From assembly GCF_001439735.1 (NCBI RefSeq), contig NZ_JYLN01000006.1, positions 124,001 through 188,000 on the forward strand: a stretch of DNA of 64,000 nucleotides. The letters are read 5' to 3'. This stretch comes from Pseudomonas paralactis (GTDB taxonomy: Bacteria; Pseudomonadota; Gammaproteobacteria; Pseudomonadales; Pseudomonadaceae). Made by a program: the position numbers and the translations under genes. Each line of letters starts with the position of its first letter. Within the stretch, counting starts at the first letter, position 1. The notes below the pieces were generated by a model. The model saw only the letters and a list, made by a program, of their open reading frames with translations, was not told where the DNA came from and ran no database searches. This document shows positions 44,357 to 52,557 of this stretch, one piece after another.

Positions 44357-45877
44357 TTAGAAAAAGCCCAACGGATTAATGTCGTAGCTCACCAGCAAGT
44401 TCTTGGTCTGCTGGTAGTGATCCAACATCATCTTGTGGGTTTCGCGCCCTACGCCGGACTTCTTGTAACCGCCAAACGCGGCATGCGCCGGGTACAGGTG
44501 GTAGCAGTTGGTCCACACGCGGCCAGCCTTGATCGCCCGGCCCATGCGGTAGGCGCGGTTGATGTCGCGGGTCCACAGGCCGGCCCCCAGGCCGAACTCG
44601 GTGTCGTTGGCAATCGCCAGGGCTTCGGCTTCGTCCTTGAAGGTGGTGATGCTCACCACCGGGCCGAAGATTTCTTCCTGGAACACACGCATGTCGTTGG
44701 TGCCCTTGAGCAGGGTCGGCTGGATGTAATAGCCGGTGGCCAGATCGCCGGTGAGCTTTTCAACCTTGCCGCCGGTCAGCAGTTGCGCGCCTTCGCCCTT
44801 GGCAATTTCCAGGTAAGACAGGATCTTGTCGAACTGCTGCTCGGACGCCTGGGCGCCGACCATGGTGTCGGTGTCCAGCGGGTCGCCACGCTTGATCGAC
44901 TCGACCTTTTTCATCACCACTTTCATGAAGTCGTCGTAGATCGACTCTTCCACCAGTGCACGGGATGGGCAGGTGCACACTTCGCCCTGGTTGAAGAACG
45001 CCAGCACCAGGCCTTCGGCGGCTTTTTCGATAAATGCAGGTTCGGCTTTCATGATGTCGGCGAAGAAGATGTTCGGCGACTTGCCGCCCAGTTCAACCGT
45101 GGACGGAATGATGTTCTCGGCCGCCGCATGCATGATGTGCGAGCCCACCGGGGTGGAACCGGTAAAGGCGATCTTGGCGATGCGCTTGCTGGTCGCCAGG
45201 GCTTCGCCGGCTTCCTTGCCGAAACCGTGCACCACGTTCAGCACGCCTGGCGGCAGCAGGTCGCCGATCAGTTCCATCAGCACGCTGATGCCCAGTGGGG
45301 TTTGCTCGGCGGGCTTGAGCACCACGCAGTTACCGGCGGCCAGGGCCGGGGCGAGTTTCCAGGCGGCCATCAGCAGCGGGAAGTTCCACGGGATGATCTG
45401 GCCGACCACACCCAGCGGTTCGTGGAAGTGATAGGCGGCCGTGAGTTCGTTGATTTCGGCGCTGCTGCCTTCCTGGGCGCGGATGCAGCCTGCGAAGTAG
45501 CGGAAATGGTCGGCGGCCAGCGGGATATCGGCGTTGAGGGTTTCACGCACGGCCTTGCCGTTGTCCCAGGTTTCGGTGATGGCCAGCAGTTCGAGGTTCT
45601 GCTCGATACGGTCGGCGATTTTCAGCAGTACCAGCGAACGGTCCTGGGCGCTGGTTTTGCCCCAGGCGTCTGCGGCTGCGTGGGCGGCGTCCAGTGCTTT
45701 GTCGATGTCTTTGGCAGTGGAGCGCGGGAAGTCGGCGATCGGTTTGCCGTTGACCGGCGAGGTGTTGGAGAAGTAGTTGCCATCGACCGGCGCAACGAAT
45801 TCGCCGCCGATGTAGTTGCCGTATTTGGCCTTGAACGAAACGATGGCGCCTTCGGTACCGGGGTGTGCGTAACGCAT
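44357..45877 (-). CDS. exaC: NAD-dependent acetaldehyde dehydrogenase (ExaC type)
   Basis: 506 residues from the ATG at 45877 (AGGAG 8-9 bases before it); an ATG 9 bases upstream directly abuts the ribosome site. Catalytic features of the aldehyde dehydrogenase superfamily: IIPWNFPLLMAAWKLAPALA, the glutamate in VELGGKSPNIFF and the cysteine in FNQGEVCTCPSRAL. The ending LVSYDINPLGFF is typical of the ExaC group. It oxidises the acetaldehyde produced by EutBC to acetate. A good sigma-54 promoter lies upstream, between this gene and the activator gene. By position it matches the dehydrogenase next to eatR in P. aeruginosa, which has been given other names. Confidence 0.9.
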   Translation of the reverse strand: MRYAHPGTEGAIVSFKAKYGNYIGGEFVAPVDGNYFSNTSPVNGKPIADFPRSTAKDIDKALDAAHAAADAWGKTSAQDRSLVLLKIADRIEQNLELLAITETWDNGKAVRETLNADIPLAADHFRYFAGCIRAQEGSSAEINELTAAYHFHEPLGVVGQIIPWNFPLLMAAWKLAPALAAGNCVVLKPAEQTPLGISVLMELIGDLLPPGVLNVVHGFGKEAGEALATSKRIAKIAFTGSTPVGSHIMHAAAENIIPSTVELGGKSPNIFFADIMKAEPAFIEKAAEGLVLAFFNQGEVCTCPSRALVEESIYDDFMKVVMKKVESIKRGDPLDTDTMVGAQASEQQFDKILSYLEIAKGEGAQLLTGGKVEKLTGDLATGYYIQPTLLKGTNDMRVFQEEIFGPVVSITTFKDEAEALAIANDTEFGLGAGLWTRDINRAYRMGRAIKAGRVWTNCYHLYPAHAAFGGYKKSGVGRETHKMMLDHYQQTKNLLVSYDINPLGFF

Positions 45878-45941
45878 GGTGGGCATCTCCTGCTTTTATG
45901 TTTATCGGAGTACAGCGCTGCGAGCGCGTTATAAAGCGTAG

Positions 45942-45957
45942 AGCAAAGGTCGGGCCA
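45942..45957 (-). promoter_or_regulatory. Sigma-54 (-24/-12) promoter of the acetaldehyde dehydrogenase gene
   Basis: The minus strand reads TGGCCCGACCTTTGCT, matching TGGCAYR-N4-TTGCW with correct GG-to-GC spacing and one substitution (A to C). It ends 64 bp before the start codon. The enhancer-binding protein encoded next door is the expected activator. Confidence 0.85.
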
Positions 45958-46008
45958 CTGTGTGCGGGCCCGGTAAATCAAGGGTTTGGTTTTGTTTACA
46001 AGGCATGA

Positions 46009-46070
46009 CTGTGACAGGGGAGATACAGGTGGGGTGACAGTTTGTGCCATAAACGGTACAGCCTGTGACC
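46009..46070. promoter_or_regulatory. Candidate activator (enhancer) binding sites
   Basis: CTGTGACAG (46009-46017), GGTGACAG (46033-46040) and CTGTGACC (46063-46070) repeat a TGTGAC core, 50-130 bp upstream of the sigma-54 promoter and upstream of the activator gene. The position is right for enhancer sites of the EatR-type protein. The assignment is by proximity and repetition only. Confidence 0.45.
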
Positions 46071-46148
46071 GGTGGGTCGGACCGGGATTGCAATGGCCGG
46101 ATGGCTGGTGGATGCTGGGCGTTCTCACGCAGGGAGAATAATAAGAAC

Positions 46149-48059
46149 ATGCACAACGATCATTTCAGTCGCCATGCGCAACAGGTGCTCACCGTCACCC
46201 GGGGGCAAGAGCCGCTCCAGGGGCCGGGCAGCGACCCTTCCATCGCCCGTTCCTGGCTGCGTTGCGTTGAGGACTACCACCTCGATCCTGCGCTTACCAT
46301 TGCGCCCACGGTGCTTGAGCATGGTCGCCTGCTGGAAAGCCGCGAACGCCTGCGCCAGGTGCTGCACATTGCCGGCAACGAAATGAACAGCCTGCACCAG
46401 CAACTCTCGGGGGCCGGTCACGCGGTGCTGCTTACCGATGCTCGCGGGGTGATTCTCAACTGTGTCACCGCGCCGTCCGAGCGCAAGATTTTCGAACGCG
46501 CCGGGCTGTGGCTGGGCGCCGACTGGAGTGAAGCCTGCGAAGGCACCAACGGCATCGGCACCTGCCTGGTGGAGCGTCAATCCCTGACTATTCACCGTGA
46601 CGAGCATTTTCGCGGTCGCCATACCGGGCTGACCTGTTCGGCCAGCCCGGTGTTCGATCCGCAGGGTGAGCTGCTGGCGGTGCTGGACGTGTCGTCGGCC
46701 CGCGAAGCCGTGTCGCGTCAGAGCCAATTCCATACGATGGCGCTGGTGAACCTGTCGGCGAAGATGATCGAGAGCTGCTACTTCCTGCGTCATTTCGAGC
46801 ACCACTGGTTGCTGCGCTTTCATCTGCAAGCGGAGTCGGTGGGTTTGTTCAGCGAAGGGCTGTTGGCGTTCGATGGCGAAGGGCGCATTTGTGCGGTCAA
46901 CCAAAGCGCCCTGAATCTGCTTGGGCAGCTTCGCGGCAGTTTGATGGGGCAATCGGTGGACGCGTTTTTCGACTGCTCCCTGGACCAGTTGCTCGGGCGT
47001 GCCAGCGCCAATGCCACCGCCAGTTGGCCATTGCTGACCCGCGATGGCCGACGTCTGTTCGCGGCGCTGCGTGGCCAGGCGCGCACTCCCTCGACCCCGG
47101 CGCCCAAACCTGTAGCGCCACGTCCGTGCGACATCTGCCTGGACGACCCGGCGCTGCAAAACGAGATGCGCAAGGCGGTGCGCGTATTCGAGCGCGACGT
47201 GCCCCTGCTGATCAATGGTCAAACCGGCTCGGGCAAAGAGGCTTTCGCCAAGGCCGTGCACCAGGCCAGTCAGCGGGCTGATAAGCCTTTTGTGGCACTG
47301 AACTGCGCCGCCATTCCAGAAAACCTGATTGAAAGCGAACTGTTTGGTTATCGCGGTGGCAGTTTTACCGGTGCCCTTAAAGAGGGTATGCGCGGCAAGT
47401 TGCAACAGGCGGAGGGCGGTACGCTGTTTCTCGATGAAATCGGCGACATGCCGCTGGCTTTGCAAACCCGCTTGTTAAGGGTGTTGGAAGACCGGCTGGT
47501 CGTCCCTATCGGCGGTGAGCCCCAAGCCTTGAATGTGCGCGTGATCAGTGCCACGCACCGTAATCTGCTTGAGTGCGTGCAGAGCGGCAGTTTTCGTGAA
47601 GACTTGTATTACCGCCTGAACGGCTTGGAAGTCGCGCTGCCGGCCTTGCGCGAGCGCAGCGACAAGTCGCAGCTGTTGGATTTTCTGTTGGCTCAGGAGG
47701 CAGGCAAGGACGTGGTGGTGCTTGATGATGAGGCGCGTCAGGCATTGTTGGCCTTTTCATGGCCGGGCAACGTGCGGCAGTTACGCACGGTGCTGCGAAC
47801 CCTGGTGGCGCTGTGTGAGGACGGGCGGGTAGGGATGGAGGCGTTACCCATGCCCATTCGCCAGGCCATGGCGCAGGGGTGCGGCGTGGACGAGCCCCGC
47901 GCCTTGCCCCTTGAAAGTGCTGAACGCCAGGCTTTATTGGAGGCGCTGGCACAACAGTGTTGGCACATGAGCCGCGTGGCTGAACAACTGGGGGTTAGTC
48001 GCAATACGCTCTATCGCAAGTTGCGTAAACATGGGATTGCACGAGGTGCCCTGCCATAA
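46149..48059 (+). CDS. eatR: Sigma-54-dependent activator of ethanolamine catabolism (EatR/AcoR-like)
   Basis: 636 residues from the ATG at 46149; longer in-frame starts upstream lie in the divergent promoter. Layout: N-terminal GAF-like sensor (~60-210; SEACEGTNGIGTCLVER is typical of AcoR types), PAS-like segment (~225-310), AAA+ domain (Walker A GQTGSGKEAF near 356, Walker B GGTLFLDEIGD), and a Fis-type HTH at the end (MSRVAEQLGVSRNTLYRKL). The sigma-54 contact loop reads GSFTGA rather than GAFTGA. It is divergent from the dehydrogenase, next to eat-eutBC, the arrangement in which EatR activates ethanolamine use in P. aeruginosa. Confidence 0.9.
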   Translation: MHNDHFSRHAQQVLTVTRGQEPLQGPGSDPSIARSWLRCVEDYHLDPALTIAPTVLEHGRLLESRERLRQVLHIAGNEMNSLHQQLSGAGHAVLLTDARGVILNCVTAPSERKIFERAGLWLGADWSEACEGTNGIGTCLVERQSLTIHRDEHFRGRHTGLTCSASPVFDPQGELLAVLDVSSAREAVSRQSQFHTMALVNLSAKMIESCYFLRHFEHHWLLRFHLQAESVGLFSEGLLAFDGEGRICAVNQSALNLLGQLRGSLMGQSVDAFFDCSLDQLLGRASANATASWPLLTRDGRRLFAALRGQARTPSTPAPKPVAPRPCDICLDDPALQNEMRKAVRVFERDVPLLINGQTGSGKEAFAKAVHQASQRADKPFVALNCAAIPENLIESELFGYRGGSFTGALKEGMRGKLQQAEGGTLFLDEIGDMPLALQTRLLRVLEDRLVVPIGGEPQALNVRVISATHRNLLECVQSGSFREDLYYRLNGLEVALPALRERSDKSQLLDFLLAQEAGKDVVVLDDEARQALLAFSWPGNVRQLRTVLRTLVALCEDGRVGMEALPMPIRQAMAQGCGVDEPRALPLESAERQALLEALAQQCWHMSRVAEQLGVSRNTLYRKLRKHGIARGALP

Positions 48060-48131
48060 GTCGTTCTTTGCTGTGTTGTTTGTCTCACACGCGCTACGGC
48101 GTTTTGTTGGGGCAATTGTGGACATCGTCCC

Positions 48132-48160
48132 GGAACGCAACGAGTTGTTTTTTGCACTGA
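48132..48160 (+). promoter_or_regulatory. Near-consensus hrp box (HrpL-type promoter) candidate
   Basis: GGAACG (48132-48137), 16 bp, GCACTGA (48154-48160): the hrp box consensus is GGAACC-N15/16-CCACNNA, so there is one mismatch in each half and the spacing is exact. It lies 66 bp upstream of the start of an unfamiliar gene whose N-terminus resembles type III effectors. Confidence 0.5.
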
Positions 48161-48226
48161 TGAAATAAGGGCGTAGTGCTCTGTCCTTATAAAAACAGTC
48201 GCTTAAAACTTATCGAGTCACAACAC

Positions 48227-49363
48227 ATGAATATTACAAATCCAACAAGTACTTATGTGCCATCACTCCTTGATCAACCGGCCGCTGCGTCGATGGATCA
48301 ACCGCAACCGTCAACCGTTGTAGATGCGTATGCTCAGCACGAAAATACCTCGCCACCGCAAGAAACTGCCGGGCAACAGCCGCTGGTACGGAACAAACGA
48401 GGTATTGCCTTTGGACGGCGGCTCTCGCTACCGACATTTACAAATGTGTCGGGTGCTCGGCTCGCCCCACCCATCCCTACGGCGCCTCCTGGCAGGGGGA
48501 CGCCTGCCGCGTTCAATCCCACGGCGACCAGGTTTCAGGCTGCAATGGGCGCAGGGAAACCTTCGTTACCTGCGGACAGTGCTGTCCCCGGCACGTCCGT
48601 CGGTAGCTCAAACCAATCGCTGGTGGATAGGTTCAAAGCATTGGCGACCAAAAGTCCTCAGTCGTCCCCGGCGGATAAGCCTGTCACGGTAAAACCGTTG
48701 GACCCTCCGACAGTCAGCGTGGCGGACGTCACCCAGCGGCTGATGGATGCCGACAAGCTGGTCAAGGCAGGCGTTATTTCCACCTCGCCATCGACAGGCA
48801 AGGTGGTCAAGGATGCCTTCATCACCGCAGGCGTCAACGGAGTGGTCAGTGCGCCCATCAATGTGGGCGCTTATGCCGGGTCGGTGGCTGCTGGCGAGGC
48901 AATCAAGGGGCAATACGTGCCGGCGGCCTTGCCCCCTGCGCACCTGCCGGGTGCTGCAAAGCCCGAATCGTCGCCCACCACTGACACGGCTGCGCCACAG
49001 ACGTCGGCCACGCCCCGTCTTGATCGAGTTGAACGCCTGGTGCTCCAGTTTGCCGATGTCATGGCCACGCTGCCGTCGGCAAGCGACGAAGAAAGGCGCG
49101 CCATGGAAGAGGCCGTGCCCAAGGAACGCGGGGCTCGATTAAGTCATCTTGAGCGGCGCCTGAGCCTGTCCGAGCCGCACATGAAGCAAGTGGCAGAGAA
49201 CCGCGGCATTATTTTCAAACCTTACGCACAATCCGAAGCGCCCCCTGTAAAAGGTGGCCGCCTGGGGTCGATTGAGCACCGTTATCACGCGCTGGAGCAG
49301 GCTGCCGAGAAAATCATTCTTTTGGATGGTGCTAAAGCCAAAGATGCCGGGTCCGCAATTTAA
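48227..49363 (+). CDS. Unrecognised protein, candidate type III secreted effector
   Basis: 378 residues from the ATG at 48227; an in-frame ATG at 48176 follows the candidate hrp box too closely to have a leader and has no ribosome site. The first 50 residues have five Ser, Ile at position 3 and no acidic residue before position 17, matching the secretion pattern known from P. syringae effectors. The first ~180 residues are Pro/Ser/Thr-rich and probably disordered. A hydrophobic, Gly/Ala-rich stretch follows (~205-240; VNGVVSAPINVGAYAGSVAA). The C-terminal third repeats an R-L-x2-hydrophobic-E-R/H motif three times (TPRLDRVER, GARLSHLERR, GGRLGSIEHR). No enzyme motif is recognised. It interrupts the usual eatR-mpl adjacency and ends in its own terminator, which suggests an inserted gene. 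Confidence 0.6.
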   Translation: MNITNPTSTYVPSLLDQPAAASMDQPQPSTVVDAYAQHENTSPPQETAGQQPLVRNKRGIAFGRRLSLPTFTNVSGARLAPPIPTAPPGRGTPAAFNPTATRFQAAMGAGKPSLPADSAVPGTSVGSSNQSLVDRFKALATKSPQSSPADKPVTVKPLDPPTVSVADVTQRLMDADKLVKAGVISTSPSTGKVVKDAFITAGVNGVVSAPINVGAYAGSVAAGEAIKGQYVPAALPPAHLPGAAKPESSPTTDTAAPQTSATPRLDRVERLVLQFADVMATLPSASDEERRAMEEAVPKERGARLSHLERRLSLSEPHMKQVAENRGIIFKPYAQSEAPPVKGGRLGSIEHRYHALEQAAEKIILLDGAKAKDAGSAI

Positions 49364-49378
49364 TAAAGCAATTCCTTT

Positions 49379-49402
49379 GCCCGCCGGATCCTACCGGCGG
49401 GC
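49379..49402 (+). terminator. Probable intrinsic terminator after the effector-like gene
   Basis: GCCCGCCGG (49379-49387) pairs with CCGGCGGGC (49394-49402) around ATCCTA, followed by GTTTCG. The stem is strong but the U-run is short. It starts 15 bp after the stop codon. Confidence 0.65.
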
Positions 49403-49475
49403 GTTTCGCCTTCAGCTAAAGCGTGCGAACTTTCCCACCCTACGCTAACCTGCCTCGATGTTTACGAGGTCAACT

Positions 49476-50825
49476 ATGCACATTCATATTCTGGGTATCT
49501 GCGGCACGTTCATGGGTTCGATGGCGGTTCTGGCCAAAGAGCTGGGCCATCACGTTACGGGCTCCGATGCCAACGTCTATCCGCCCATGAGCACGCAGCT
49601 GCAGGCGCAAGGTATCGAGCTGACCCAAGGTTACGACCCCTCGCAATTCGACCCGGTGCCGGATCTGGTCGTGATCGGCAACGCCATGTCCCGCGGCAAC
49701 CCAGCGGTCGAGTACGTGCTCAATAAAGGTTTGCCTTACGTCTCTGGCCCTCAGTGGCTGGCTGATCACGTGTTGCAAGGTCGTTGGGTATTGGCGGTGG
49801 CCGGCACTCACGGCAAGACCACCACCAGCAGTATGCTCGCCTGGGTACTGGAACACGCGGGCATGAGCCCGGGCTTCCTGATCGGCGGTGTGCCGCAGAA
49901 TTTCTCGGTGTCGGCGCGCCTGGGCGAAACGCCGTTTTTTGTGATCGAGGCCGATGAATACGACAGCGCCTTTTTCGACAAGCGTTCCAAGTTTGTCCAC
50001 TACCGCCCGCGCACCGCGATCCTGAACAATCTTGAGTTCGATCATGCGGACATCTTCCCGGACCTTCCGGCGATTGAGCGGCAGTTCCACCACTTGGTGC
50101 GTACCATCCCGAGTGAAGGTCTGGTCATCCACCCGACCACCGAGCCGGCTTTGCAGCGCGTGATCGACATGGGCTGCTGGACACCGGTGCAGACCACCGG
50201 TGTGGGCGGGCAATGGCAGGTCAAGTTGCTCAGCGAAGATGGCTCCCGATTTGAAGTGCTGTTCGATGGCCAGGCCCAAGGCATCGTGGAGTGGGATATG
50301 ACCGGCCAGCACAATGTGGCTAACGCGCTGGTAACCCTGGCGGCTGCCCGACATGTCGGTGTGGTGCCGGCCATGGGTATCGCTGCCTTGAGTGCGTTCA
50401 AAAGCGTTAAGCGGCGCATGGAAAAAGTCGCCGACGTGAACGGGATTACCATTTACGACGACTTTGCCCACCATCCAACAGCCATTGCCACTACGCTTGA
50501 TGGCCTGCGCAAGCGCGTGGGTGATGCCCAAATCATTGCGATCGTCGAACCGCGCTCCAACTCCATGAAGCTGGGGGCGCACCGCGATGGCCTGCCGGAA
50601 AGCGTCAACGACGCCGACCAGGTGGTTTGGTATGCGCCTGCCAACCTTGGCTGGGACCTGCCGGGGATTGCTGCGTTGTGCACCGTGCCTTCGACTGTGT
50701 GTGATTCGCTGGAAGGCATCATTGAGCATGTGAAGCACTTGGCCAAGCCCGGCACCCATGTGGTGGTGATGAGCAACGGCGGCTTCGGCGGCTTGCACGG
50801 CAAGCTGGCCGAGGCGCTGAAATGA
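49476..50825 (+). CDS. mpl: UDP-MurNAc:L-alanyl-gamma-D-glutamyl-meso-DAP ligase
   Basis: 449 residues from the ATG at 49476 (GAGGT 6-7 bases before it). It recycles cell-wall tripeptide by joining it to UDP-MurNAc with ATP. It has the Mur ligase architecture: an N-terminal Rossmann-like start (HIHILGICGTFMGSMAVLAK), P-loop GTHGKTTTSSM, central EADEYDSAFFDKRSKF and a C-terminal domain with DDFAHHPTAI. The stop overlaps the ubiX start (ATGA). Confidence 0.96.
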   Translation: MHIHILGICGTFMGSMAVLAKELGHHVTGSDANVYPPMSTQLQAQGIELTQGYDPSQFDPVPDLVVIGNAMSRGNPAVEYVLNKGLPYVSGPQWLADHVLQGRWVLAVAGTHGKTTTSSMLAWVLEHAGMSPGFLIGGVPQNFSVSARLGETPFFVIEADEYDSAFFDKRSKFVHYRPRTAILNNLEFDHADIFPDLPAIERQFHHLVRTIPSEGLVIHPTTEPALQRVIDMGCWTPVQTTGVGGQWQVKLLSEDGSRFEVLFDGQAQGIVEWDMTGQHNVANALVTLAAARHVGVVPAMGIAALSAFKSVKRRMEKVADVNGITIYDDFAHHPTAIATTLDGLRKRVGDAQIIAIVEPRSNSMKLGAHRDGLPESVNDADQVVWYAPANLGWDLPGIAALCTVPSTVCDSLEGIIEHVKHLAKPGTHVVVMSNGGFGGLHGKLAEALK

Positions 50826-51451
50826 GCGGCCCGGAACGTATCACCCTGGCAATGACTGGCGCATCCGGTGCGCCCTATGGATTGCGGCTGCTGGATTGCC
50901 TGGTGCGTGAAGACCGTGAGGTGCATTTCCTGATCTCCAAGGCCGCACAGTTGGTGTTGGCGACCGAGACGGACGTGCAGTTGCCGGCCAAGGTGCAGAT
51001 GATGCAAGCGTTCCTCACCGAATACACCGGTGCGGCGGCGGGGCAGATCAAGGTCTATGGCAAAGAAGACTGGATGTCACCCGTGGCTTCGGGCTCCGGT
51101 GCGCCGGCGGCGATGGTGGTGGTGCCATGCTCCACCGGCACCCTGTCGGCGATTGCCACGGGCGCCTGCAACAACCTGATCGAACGGGCGGCGGATGTGA
51201 CCTTGAAGGAGCGCCGCCAGCTGATCCTGGTGCCGCGCGAAGCGCCGTATTCGAGCATTCACCTGGAGCACATGCTGAAGTTGTCGAACATGGGCGTGAC
51301 CATTTTGCCTGCGTCGCCGGGTTTCTATCACCAGCCGCAGACCATCGATGACCTGGTGGATTTTGTGGTGGCGCGCATTCTCAACCTGTTGAACATTCCC
51401 CAGGACATGCTGCCGCGTTGGGGCGAGCACCATTTGAGCATTGATGAATAA
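50822..51451 (+). CDS. ubiX: Flavin prenyltransferase
   Basis: 209 residues. It makes prenylated FMN from FMN and dimethylallyl phosphate, the cofactor of the UbiD decarboxylase in ubiquinone synthesis. Family blocks: MTGASGAPYGLRLLD at the N-terminus, VVPCSTGTLSAIATGACNNL mid-protein and LVPREAPYSSIHLEHMLKLS. It is translationally coupled to mpl upstream and overlaps the lipoprotein gene downstream. Confidence 0.96.
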   Translation: MSGPERITLAMTGASGAPYGLRLLDCLVREDREVHFLISKAAQLVLATETDVQLPAKVQMMQAFLTEYTGAAAGQIKVYGKEDWMSPVASGSGAPAAMVVVPCSTGTLSAIATGACNNLIERAADVTLKERRQLILVPREAPYSSIHLEHMLKLSNMGVTILPASPGFYHQPQTIDDLVDFVVARILNLLNIPQDMLPRWGEHHLSIDE

Positions 51452-51728
51452 AGTGCTGCTGGTGTTACTGGCGTTGCACCTGACGGGCTGCGCCACGGCG
51501 CGCACGCTGGATGCCGCGCAACCGGGCGCGCCGGTGGTGTATGCCGGCACACGCCTGGATTTGTACGCGATCAATGGTGGCTGCTGTGCCAAGGACCGCT
51601 TTGGCGCCGAGGCCCCGAGCTCTCCCCATCTCGACCTGCCCGCCAGCGCGTTGCTCGATACCTTATTGTTGCCACTGTCGGTGTTGACGGTGCTGGGTGT
51701 GGGCTTCAACGCCACGGGCGGGCTGTAA
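51444..51728 (+). CDS. Small YceK/YidQ-family lipoprotein
   Basis: 94 residues from the ATG at 51444, which overlaps the ubiX stop region. An N-terminal signal with lipobox LHLTGC predicts lipidation at Cys16. The body has paired cysteines (GGCCAKD) and a hydrophobic C-terminal segment (LLDTLLLPLSVLTVLGVGF) typical of the YceK group. The function of the family is unknown. Confidence 0.85.
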   Translation: MNKVLLVLLALHLTGCATARTLDAAQPGAPVVYAGTRLDLYAINGGCCAKDRFGAEAPSSPHLDLPASALLDTLLLPLSVLTVLGVGFNATGGL

Positions 51729-51752
51729 GTTAGTGGCTGCCTGGGCCGGCCC

Positions 51753-51862
51753 CATCGCGGGCAAGCCCGGCTCCCACAGGGGATCGCATTCCAGATAGGA
51801 GGGCTGCAGATCATTCTTACTGGGGAATGCATTTCAAGTGTGGGAGCTGGCTTGCCTGCGAT
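51753..51862. repeat. Two inverted REP units between convergent genes
   Basis: CATCGCGGGCAAGCCCGGCTCCCAC (51753-51777) and GTGGGAGCTGGCTTGCCTGCGAT (51840-51862) are related units in opposite orientation. They lie downstream of the lipoprotein gene and of the convergent oxidoreductase gene. Confidence 0.8.
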
Positions 51863-51886
51863 GAGGCCAGTACAAGCCCTGCAGCA

Positions 51887-52528
51887 TTACTTACCGAGCT
51901 TGCGCAACTCGTCCGATTCCACCACCCGCACGCCATCCTGTTCTTCCAGCGCCAGGCGCCACATGGCGCGGGCCAGTTCGCAGACTTCAATACCGTGGTA
52001 CTTACCGGGAATCAGCCGTGACAGCGGCCCGGCCAACTGCTCGGCCAGACGCGGTTCCAGCCGCTCCCCCAGCAGCAAGGAAGGCCGCACGATGGTCAGT
52101 TGCGGCCAGTCCTGGGCTTTCAGCGCCTGCTCCATTTCGCCCTTGACCCGGTTATAGAACACCGAGGATTTCGGGTCGGCGCCGATCGCACTGATCACGA
52201 TCAAATGGCGCGCACCCAGTTCCCGCGCACGCTTGGCGAAGGCCACCACCATGTCCAGATCGACCGCACGGAACGCCGATTCCGAACCGGCTTTCTTGAT
52301 CGTGGTACCCAGGCAGCAGAAGGCAATATCCACTCGGCCGCTCAGTTGCGGCAGGAACACCGCCGGGTCGCCCACCGGGTTTTCCAGGCGTGGGTGTTCA
52401 GCCAGTGGCTTGCGGCTCGGCGCCAGTACACGGGTCACGGTGGGTTCGTTGAGCAGGCGGTCGAGCAGGTGTTCGCCGGTGAGGCCAGAGGCCCCGGCCA
52501 GCAAGATATGCTGCGGTGTCAGGTACAT
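51887..52528 (-). CDS. NAD(P)-binding atypical SDR/NmrA-like oxidoreductase
   Basis: 213 residues. The N-terminal dinucleotide-binding motif is HILLAGASGLTGEHLLD. The rest follows the atypical short-chain dehydrogenase pattern (DIAFCCLGTTIKKAGSESAF, VISAIGADPKSSVFYNRVKG and VRPSLLLGER). The YNRVKG resembles the SDR active-site YxxxK. Substrate unknown. It follows the MORN/C13 gene on the same strand after 29 bp and could be co-transcribed with it. Confidence 0.85.
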   Translation of the reverse strand: MYLTPQHILLAGASGLTGEHLLDRLLNEPTVTRVLAPSRKPLAEHPRLENPVGDPAVFLPQLSGRVDIAFCCLGTTIKKAGSESAFRAVDLDMVVAFAKRARELGARHLIVISAIGADPKSSVFYNRVKGEMEQALKAQDWPQLTIVRPSLLLGERLEPRLAEQLAGPLSRLIPGKYHGIEVCELARAMWRLALEEQDGVRVVESDELRKLGK

Positions 52529-52557
52529 GGTGTTTCCCCCTCGTTACACGTTACAGC

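Noticed and set aside
44417..45934. 505-codon open frame antisense to the aldehyde dehydrogenase
   Set aside because: Shadow of a fully conserved dehydrogenase gene; Gly/Phe/Gln-rich with no domain.
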